From: Anaerolineaceae bacterium
GTDB lineage: Bacteria > Chloroflexota > Anaerolineae > Anaerolineales > Anaerolineaceae
Assembly (NCBI GenBank): GCA_003501835.1
Contig: DNOU01000206.1
Location: forward strand, 25,373-31,215
Reading direction: 5' to 3'
Length of the DNA: 5,843 nucleotides
A program made the translations under genes and the position numbers. A model generated the notes under the pieces. It was not told the DNA's origin, made no database searches, and worked only from the letters and a program-made list of their open reading frames with translations. This document shows positions 1-4,622 of the stretch, piece after piece; the first letter of the stretch is position 1; the number at the start of each line of letters is the position of its first letter.

Positions 1-414
1 CAGAACCTGGCGACCTCCCCCCGCATCTGGAGGGAGATGTTCCACATCATTCCCAGCCGGAATTTTGGGCTGAATTTTGACCCAAGTCACTTCGTCTGGC
101 AGGGCATGGATTACATCAAACCCATTTACGAATTCAGGGATCGCCTGTTCCATGTTCATTTCAAAGACATCAAGCTATATTCTGATAAACTGGCTGAAGT
201 GGGGAGCATGGCGTACCCACTGGATTACATGGCTCCGAAATTGCCCGGTCTGGGTGATGTGAATTGGAGCAAATTTGTTTCAGCCCTCACTGATATTGGA
301 TATGATGGCTTTGCCTGTATTGAGATTGAGGACCGCGCCTTCGAGGGCAGCCGGGAAAAGATCCTCGAAAGCCTGATCCTGTCCAAGAAATACCTCGGTC
401 AATTCATCGTCTGA
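1..414 (+). CDS. Sugar phosphate isomerase/epimerase (TIM barrel), C-terminal fragment
   Basis: The reading frame is open from the first base, so the gene starts left of the window; 137 C-terminal residues are visible. They match the xylose-isomerase-like TIM-barrel family (AP endonuclease 2 fold), which isomerises or epimerises sugars, sugar phosphates or inositol derivatives using a divalent metal. Visible family motifs are NFDPSH (residues 25-30; Asp27 and His30 are likely metal/substrate ligands), HVHFKD (51-56, with a metal-ligand His), and GLGDVNW followed by a CIEIED segment whose first Glu (about residue 108) is the usual last metal ligand. The ending LGQFIV is a normal family C-terminus, so the TGA stop is genuine. 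The exact substrate cannot be told from this fragment. It lies 184 bp upstream of gmd on the same strand and may be co-transcribed with it, but they are not tightly coupled. Family assignment is firm; function is only general. Confidence 0.88.
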   Translation, partial: QNLATSPRIWREMFHIIPSRNFGLNFDPSHFVWQGMDYIKPIYEFRDRLFHVHFKDIKLYSDKLAEVGSMAYPLDYMAPKLPGLGDVNWSKFVSALTDIGYDGFACIEIEDRAFEGSREKILESLILSKKYLGQFIV

Positions 415-586
415 CATGGCGGTCCGTTCAAGAATCACTGGCTCACCGGTGATCAACATCAACGCGAGTGGATCATCAAATCGCAAGATGACGATTTGCT
501 CTTTTGTGAGCATGGGATGTGGGAAGGTGGTAAACTGAACGGAACATCCACTCGACGCAAGCGCCAGAGTCGTTTAGCATGCGAAT

Positions 587-593
587 AGAAGGA
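587..593 (+). promoter_or_regulatory. Ribosome binding site of gmd
   Basis: AGAAGGA lies 5 bases upstream of the ATG at 599. This good Shine-Dalgarno match supports that start codon. Confidence 0.75.
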
Positions 594-598
594 TTACC

Positions 599-1579
599 AT
601 GAAAAAAGCATTTATCACCGGAATTTCAGGGCAGGATGGCTCCTATCTGGCTGAACTGCTCATTGAGCAGGGATATGAAGTGCATGGCCTGGTGATGCGG
701 GTGGAACTGGAAGACCCTGATCGAAGCCTGTGGAGGCTCTCCTCCATTCTCGACAAGGTCATCCTGCACGCTTCGTCCATTGAAAGTTACCCCAGTCTCT
801 TTCGCATCATCCAGCAGGTACAGCCCGATGAATGTTACCATCTGGCTGCGGCTTCGTTCGTCAGTTACTCATTCGATGAGGAATTCGCCATTTTCAATGC
901 CAACGTCAATGGCACCCATCATATCCTTTCAGTCATCAAGGAAATCGCACCAGGTTGCCGGTTTTATTTTGCCGGGTCCAGTGAAATGTTCGGCAAAGCT
1001 GAAACTTCTCCGCAAAATGAATCCACACCCTTCCACCCGCGTTCAGTGTACGGTATTACAAAAGTGACTGGTTTCCATCTTTGCCGCAATTATCGAGAGT
1101 CTTACAACCTGTTCGCCTGCAACGGCATCATGTACAATCACGAATCGGAGCGCCGTGGATTTGAATACGTCACCCGCAAAGTGACAAGCACTGTCACCAA
1201 GATTAAGCTGGGTCTGGCAAATGAGCTGCGCCTGGGCAACCTGGATGCAAAGCGCGATTGGGGGTATGCTCCCGACTATGTTCGTGCCATGTGGCTGATG
1301 TTGCAACAGTCCAAACCGGATGACTACGTTATCGCCACAGGTTCTCCGCATTCGGTGCGCGAGTTGGTGGCAGCGGCATTCAATGAGGTCGGTCTGGATT
1401 GGGAAAAATATGTTGTCGTGGACCCCAAATTCTACCGCCCTGCCGAGACCACGGTCCTCACAGGTGATGCCAGCAAAGCACACCAGATCTTGAACTGGTC
1501 ACCAACAGTGGATTTTGCACAACTGGTGAGCCGGATGGTGCAGGCGGATCTTCACCGACTGGAATGTACCCCCGGCTGA
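599..1579 (+). CDS. gmd: GDP-mannose 4,6-dehydratase
   Basis: A complete 326-residue protein of the extended short-chain dehydrogenase family. It converts GDP-D-mannose to GDP-4-keto-6-deoxy-D-mannose in the cytoplasm with a bound NADP(H), the first step towards GDP-fucose, GDP-rhamnose or GDP-perosamine. The N-terminal Rossmann motif GISGQDGSYLAE (residues 8-19) is nearly diagnostic of Gmd. The active site is visible: Ser127 and Glu129 in AGSSEMFG (Ser in place of the Thr of E. coli Gmd) and Tyr151-x3-Lys155. Further Gmd signatures are the FACNGIMYNHESERRG stretch (172-187), LGNLDAKRDWGYAPDYV (212-228), and RPAE (280-283) near the GDP site. It is shorter than the roughly 370-residue E. coli enzyme but fits the compact Gmd forms of about 320-345 residues. 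The start is supported by an AGAAGGA site. A terminator follows within 25 bp of the stop, so gmd ends its transcription unit; no reductase partner (fcl/rmd) is visible here. Confidence 0.95.
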   Translation: MKKAFITGISGQDGSYLAELLIEQGYEVHGLVMRVELEDPDRSLWRLSSILDKVILHASSIESYPSLFRIIQQVQPDECYHLAAASFVSYSFDEEFAIFNANVNGTHHILSVIKEIAPGCRFYFAGSSEMFGKAETSPQNESTPFHPRSVYGITKVTGFHLCRNYRESYNLFACNGIMYNHESERRGFEYVTRKVTSTVTKIKLGLANELRLGNLDAKRDWGYAPDYVRAMWLMLQQSKPDDYVIATGSPHSVRELVAAAFNEVGLDWEKYVVVDPKFYRPAETTVLTGDASKAHQILNWSPTVDFAQLVSRMVQADLHRLECTPG

Positions 1580-1603
1580 GAAATGATTCTGTTGCAGCAA
1601 ATC

Positions 1604-1638
1604 AATCAGGTGACTGGATTCTCAGTCACCTGATTTTT
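1604..1638 (+). terminator. Intrinsic terminator after gmd
   Basis: A perfect 13-bp inverted repeat (AATCAGGTGACTG at 1604-1616, its complement at 1623-1635) with a 6-base loop, running into a T tract at 1634-1638. It begins 24 bases after the gmd stop codon. On the opposite strand the T tract is poor, so it mainly serves + strand transcription. Confidence 0.9.
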
Positions 1639-1959
1639 ATGCTGAAGCCATGGATTTTGTCCGGATTCGGATCAAGTCCCTGATCCGATCGTCGCCGGAG
1701 AACGACTGCTTCACGGATCACCTCGGCAACCTTTTGAGAAAGCAGGCAGCCCGCATCCACTTTACCGGTCAGATCATAAAGCGGAGATCAGCATTGGACA
1801 TCATCAAAGAAGTCCTTTATGGGATTGACGCTGTAGACCTCAGAACCTGGCTCATTCAATGCCTTTTTACACCACTGTGCCGAATTTCAACCCGTCATGC
1901 GAAACACCTAAAACGGCCAGGCGCTGGACTTCCAGGAAATCCTGTAATCATGTCTCCAT
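1626..1959 (-). pseudogene. Decayed CoA-binding (COG1832/YccU-type) protein gene
   Basis: No intact gene occupies 1639-2026, but the - strand carries a recognisable broken one. An ATG at 1957-1959 is preceded by AAGGA (1966-1970) at normal spacing. That frame then reads DFLEVQRLAVLGVSHDG and LKFGTVV, the first beta strand and Gly-rich turn of the CoA_binding_2 Rossmann fold (compare IAVVGVS...FGN.V in the family). Near 1868-1872 the homology moves to a second frame: KKALNEPGSEVYSVNP, then SPLYDLTGKVDAG and LSQKVAEVIREAV, matching the family pattern EVYPVNP..CYPSL.DLP.KVD...EVVREA. Lesions are a TGA at codon 4 (1948-1950), a shift of +1 or -2 bases near 1870 with a TAA just behind it in the old frame (1867-1869), and a TGA at 1788-1790 where a Tyr codon is expected. 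Recognisable similarity stops near 1690; the second frame itself runs on to a TGA at 1626-1628. The usual C-terminal segment is lost. Intact relatives have about 120-140 residues and poorly known function. Identification is by eye. Confidence 0.75.
1667..1688. repeat. Short inverted repeat inside the pseudogene remnant
   Basis: TCGGATCA at 1667-1674 is perfectly complementary to TGATCCGA at 1681-1688, with a 6-base spacer. No T tract follows on either strand, so it is not a terminator. It sits just where similarity to the CoA-binding family ends. It may be chance, or mark a deletion junction. Confidence 0.4.
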
Positions 1960-2026
1960 AAGATTTCCTTGTGAATCGAATGAACTTAAGAAAATACCTC
2001 CTCATCGGCGAATGGTTGCACAGATC

Positions 2027-2058
2027 AAAAAACCGGGGTCAAGTGATGATCCCGGTTT
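2027..2058 (-). terminator. Intrinsic terminator of the - strand polysaccharide operon
   Basis: AAACCGGG (2030-2037) pairs perfectly with CCCGGTTT (2051-2058). Inside the loop, TCA/TGA can add three more pairs after one mismatch. Read on the - strand the stem ends in six T residues (2032 down to 2027). It starts about 26 bases after the LCP gene stop codon, which is the expected place for the end of that operon. Confidence 0.85.
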
Positions 2059-2083
2059 CGTTGAAGGGGGAAGGAAAACACCC

Positions 2084-3148
2084 TCAATAATTTTTAAATA
2101 GGATCAAGTCCTGGATGTACGTCGTCACCTCAGGGGATGGAATACGGATATAACCTCCGGTGCTTGAGGTTGTTGACCTGAATAACTCGTTTGGAATGTC
2201 TTTGAAAATGATCGCGTTTTCGTCCATGGCATTTGCCAGGCAGACTGCGTTGTAAACATCCTTCAGCGAAAAGTCTGTCTGAATGGTTTTTTGGGTCAGG
2301 AATTTAATACCCAAGCCCGGAAGTCTGACCAGGTTTTCAGGAAGGATAAGTTTTTGATAAAGGCTGTTAATGATCAGTGATTGCCTGTCAATACGGAAGT
2401 CATCATTATCCGCTTCACGTAACCTGGCAAATTCCAGTGCCGATTTTCCATCGAAGTGGTAAGAACCCACGTAATTGTAACCACCAATGGGTTTGTCCAG
2501 GTGGACATCCACTCCGCCGACTGCATCGATGGCTTCAATAACATCAGAGAAGTAAAAAACCACATATCGGTCGATGGGGATACCGTAGTTGGCAATCACT
2601 GTGCTTGACATCTCCACGATCCCCTGCCCTGGACCAAAGAAATATTCTCCGTATCCGTAACTGGCATTGATCCTGCCCTCAGTGATGTTGTACTCGGCCA
2701 ATCCGGGAATGGGAACCCAAAAGTCACGCGGAATGGACAGCATCAGGATCTTCTTGAGTGGAAAATTCACCTGGACAATACGGATCACATCCGATTGCGC
2801 TTGCTCATCAATTCCGAGCATGAGAACGGTCATGACATCGGTCTGCCCGCACACTTCTTCCAAGGGTTTGCCCTGATTTTCAGTTGGTTCAGGTGTGGGT
2901 TGGGCGGTAAAATTCGCGACCGGAGTAGATTTGAATTCAACAGCCGGTGCAAAAGGGGTAAAGGTCAAAATCTGGCTGTCCGGTATATTTGAAAGGCGTT
3001 TGCCAAAGAGGTTTCCGTTCCAGAGGGCAAAGAGCGCAACTGTCAGGATCACCAGCAAAAGCACAACAATCCCCCAGGTTCTTGTTGTTTTTGCCTTGCT
3101 TTGCCTGTCCGCGTTCATGCCGCTCAAAGGATGATCGATTCTATTCAT
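2084..3148 (-). CDS. LytR-CpsA-Psr (LCP) family envelope glycopolymer ligase-like protein
   Basis: A 354-residue membrane-anchored LCP protein. The family transfers glycopolymers (teichoic acids, capsule, arabinogalactan) from lipid carriers to peptidoglycan or other envelope acceptors, acting outside the membrane. A short charged N-terminus is followed by one transmembrane helix (about residues 25-43), a Pro/Thr-rich linker (about 63-95) and the LCP domain (about 103-270). Conserved elements are LMLGID (109-114), SDVIRI (119-124), LSIPRDFWVPIP (137-148; Arg141, Asp142), DAVGGVDV (208-215), and FARLREADNDDFRIDRQ (240-256), which holds the polyphosphate/metal-binding Arg and Asp residues. About 85 residues follow the core. 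The usual Arg before SD in the first motif is Gln here. A stop lies in frame 18 bases upstream of the ATG, but no good Shine-Dalgarno is seen, so initiation at Met11 (3116-3118) is possible. Last gene of the operon, 49 bp after the phosphatase and just before a terminator. The acceptor and polymer are unknown. Confidence 0.92.
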   Translation of the reverse strand: MNRIDHPLSGMNADRQSKAKTTRTWGIVVLLLVILTVALFALWNGNLFGKRLSNIPDSQILTFTPFAPAVEFKSTPVANFTAQPTPEPTENQGKPLEEVCGQTDVMTVLMLGIDEQAQSDVIRIVQVNFPLKKILMLSIPRDFWVPIPGLAEYNITEGRINASYGYGEYFFGPGQGIVEMSSTVIANYGIPIDRYVVFYFSDVIEAIDAVGGVDVHLDKPIGGYNYVGSYHFDGKSALEFARLREADNDDFRIDRQSLIINSLYQKLILPENLVRLPGLGIKFLTQKTIQTDFSLKDVYNAVCLANAMDENAIIFKDIPNELFRSTTSSTGGYIRIPSPEVTTYIQDLILFKNY

Positions 3149-3197
3149 GGATTGTATTAAGACCTACCCCAATTGGATTGTTTCGTACAATAAAGGA

Positions 3198-3680
3198 TCA
3201 GTTTTTTCCGGCATCGCTCAAAGCCAGGCGACAGATCCTGAAAAATCCATTGCGCACAAGGGCACACACTTCGGATCCAACTTCTTCCCAACTCACATCG
3301 GGAGTTTCAGAAGGATCTGAAATATCGTATTTCTGACTTTCGCATATTTCGGAAAGAAGGAACAATTTTCTTTTGATCAGGGGGAATTCAAGCCTGAGGG
3401 CTTCATGCTGCCCCTGGGTCATGGTGAGAATCAGGTTTGCATTTGCCAAAATCTTCTGGTTCACTTCGCGTGAGCGGATGTTCTCAATCGACCATTCATG
3501 CTTCTGGCAAAATTTCAGTGCTTGGGGAAGGGGTGGCAAACCGGGTTCTGCCCAGGTTCCAGCGCTTTCCACCTGCCACATCCCTGCCGTGGGGTATGCC
3601 CGCAGCAACTGGCGAAATTGTTCCTCTGCGATCACAGACCTGAAACGATTGGCGCCACAGACAAAAAGCACGTTTGGCAT
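3198..3680 (-). CDS. Low-molecular-weight protein tyrosine phosphatase (Wzb-like)
   Basis: A 160-residue cytoplasmic phosphatase of the LMW-PTP/arsenate-reductase-like fold, which removes phosphate from tyrosines, typically on BY-kinases of polysaccharide export systems. The P-loop is VCGANRFRS: nucleophile Cys8, then Arg14 and Ser15, keeping the CX5R(S) signature. The general-acid Asp lies in SDPSETP (Asp122-Pro123). SAGTWA (39-44) and the ANLILTM segment (81-87) are also family hallmarks. The second P-loop cysteine of many members (CxxNxCRS) is Phe13 here. The frame extends 15 codons upstream to an ATG at 3723-3725, but that would overlap the preceding gene. The ATG at 3678-3680 has AAGGA five bases ahead (3686-3690) and puts the P-loop at the usual N-terminal distance, so I choose it. 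It lies 23 bp after the LysM-like gene and downstream of the kinase, which is its likely substrate. Family is firm; the substrate is inferred. Confidence 0.92.
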   Translation of the reverse strand: MPNVLFVCGANRFRSVIAEEQFRQLLRAYPTAGMWQVESAGTWAEPGLPPLPQALKFCQKHEWSIENIRSREVNQKILANANLILTMTQGQHEALRLEFPLIKRKLFLLSEICESQKYDISDPSETPDVSWEEVGSEVCALVRNGFFRICRLALSDAGKN

Positions 3681-3685
3681 ATTTT

Positions 3686-3690
3686 TCCTT
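3686..3690 (-). promoter_or_regulatory. Ribosome binding site deciding the phosphatase start
   Basis: AAGGA on the - strand, 5 bases before the ATG at 3678-3680. It favours the internal start over the longer frame that would begin at 3725 inside the upstream gene. Confidence 0.75.
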
Positions 3691-3703
3691 GCCCGACTGA
3701 ATC

Positions 3704-4588
3704 TTAGTGCGGAATCAACACCCACTCTCCCACTGAAAATAGGTAACCAGCAGGAAGATCGTTATACCGTACTAACAAACTCAAATCCGCTCCCTGGTCA
3801 ATGGCGAGTTTTTCAACAGTAATGTCGGGTTCATTGACCTGATATGCTGTGAATGAGGGCAGGCCGGTTGCATCGGTAACATCCATGGGGATGATCAGGA
3901 TTGAATCCTCCCATAGAAAGGAATCGCTTCCATAGTTGACTGCCACAATGGCTTCCCTGGTGGTGTTGTAATCCTGCATAAAGCGCATATAACTTTCTCC
4001 TGCCAGAACCTTGTGGATCACAAACCTGGGATTAAAACCAAAGGGAATTTCAAGTTGATGCGGCGGAAAACTGGTCGGGGATGGTGTAGCAGGAAGCTCT
4101 GTGGGTGTGGGAGAGGGTTCTGGCGTAGAGCTGGGCGCCGAGGTTCGAGCAATTCCTGTCTGGGTTGATTGTGCTATTTGCGTGATCGTCTGCAGCGCTT
4201 GAAAGTTCAGGTCCTCCTCATTTTGATGAGAATTCAGCAGATTGGAACCTCTGGAATCAATGATGAAGAATGCGAATACCAGGATTACGACCAGCGAAGA
4301 CAACAGCAAAAACCGTGGAATTCTGCGACTTGTGCGATAGCCAGACTCTCTGATTTCCGGCGGTAAAGGTTGTTTACCCTCTGTTTTGAAGACCCGACAT
4401 TTTTCATATGTGCCCCCAAGGCAAAAGTTTGCCTGGTGTGTACGTCTGACCGGTTCAATTGGCATGGCATGGTGGCAATAATTGCTGACCGAAGGATAAC
4501 TCAACGCCGTACCCGGGTCATCGCTGACTCCCAGGAAGGGACAGACAGAATTATTCTTGGCTGCAGTCTCGTTAAGTGTCGGTTGCAT
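3704..4588 (-). CDS. Membrane-anchored LysM-like protein with N-terminal four-cysteine block
   Basis: A 294-residue protein with three parts. Residues 16-67 hold four cysteines (Cys16, 38, 56, 64; spacing 21, 17 and 7 residues) within CPFLG, NYCHH, FCLGG and EKCRVF. I recall this pattern from other Chloroflexota envelope proteins, and it may bind a metal; it has no name I know. A basic stretch (about 85-92) precedes one transmembrane helix (93-110), which predicts the Cys block in the cytoplasm. Outside follow a Gln/Thr-rich helix, a Ser/Thr/Pro linker (about 150-176) and two LysM-like units. Unit 1 is about 189-234 (IHKVLAGESY...VNYGSDSFLWEDSILIIP) and unit 2 about 247-293 (AYQVNEPDITVEKLA...VRYNDL...GEWVLIP). 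LysM units usually bind peptidoglycan or GlcNAc polymers. An AGGA about 10 bases before the ATG is a moderate ribosome site. The gene sits 34 bp after the kinase and 23 bp before the phosphatase. Its role is unknown; wall anchoring or sensing for the exporter is an inference. Confidence 0.82.
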   Translation of the reverse strand: MQPTLNETAAKNNSVCPFLGVSDDPGTALSYPSVSNYCHHAMPIEPVRRTHQANFCLGGTYEKCRVFKTEGKQPLPPEIRESGYRTSRRIPRFLLLSSLVVILVFAFFIIDSRGSNLLNSHQNEEDLNFQALQTITQIAQSTQTGIARTSAPSSTPEPSPTPTELPATPSPTSFPPHQLEIPFGFNPRFVIHKVLAGESYMRFMQDYNTTREAIVAVNYGSDSFLWEDSILIIPMDVTDATGLPSFTAYQVNEPDITVEKLAIDQGADLSLLVRYNDLPAGYLFSVGEWVLIPH

Positions 4589-4622
4589 CAGTGATCAATC
4601 CTGCAATAAAGCTGAACCTGGC

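Noticed and set aside
280..513. A 77-codon open frame on the - strand overlapping the isomerase end and the following gap
   Set aside because: More than half lies antisense to a clear isomerase C-terminus with the same codon boundaries, the product resembles no family I know, and no good ribosome site is seen. Most likely chance.
415..588. The isomerase frame stays open for 57 codons after its TGA stop, up to a TAG at 586, suggesting stop readthrough
   Set aside because: The protein before the TGA already ends like other family members, and the extension resembles nothing known. The 184-bp gap otherwise shows no clear gene, promoter or hairpin; only the gmd ribosome site at its end.
1650..1961. 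A 103-codon + strand open frame in the gap after gmd
   Set aside because: It has no family resemblance, starts just past a strong terminator and lies antisense to the recognisable CoA-binding pseudogene, which explains the sequence better.
1859..2101. An 80-codon + strand open frame running into the LCP gene end
   Set aside because: It crosses the - strand terminator hairpin and the LCP stop region, has low-complexity unlikely protein sequence and no ribosome site.
3149..3197. Possible promoter between the phosphatase and LCP genes (TACAAT, TTGTAC)
   Set aside because: The two boxes are 28 bases apart rather than about 17, and TACAAT lies immediately before the ATG. The gap is short and the genes look co-transcribed.
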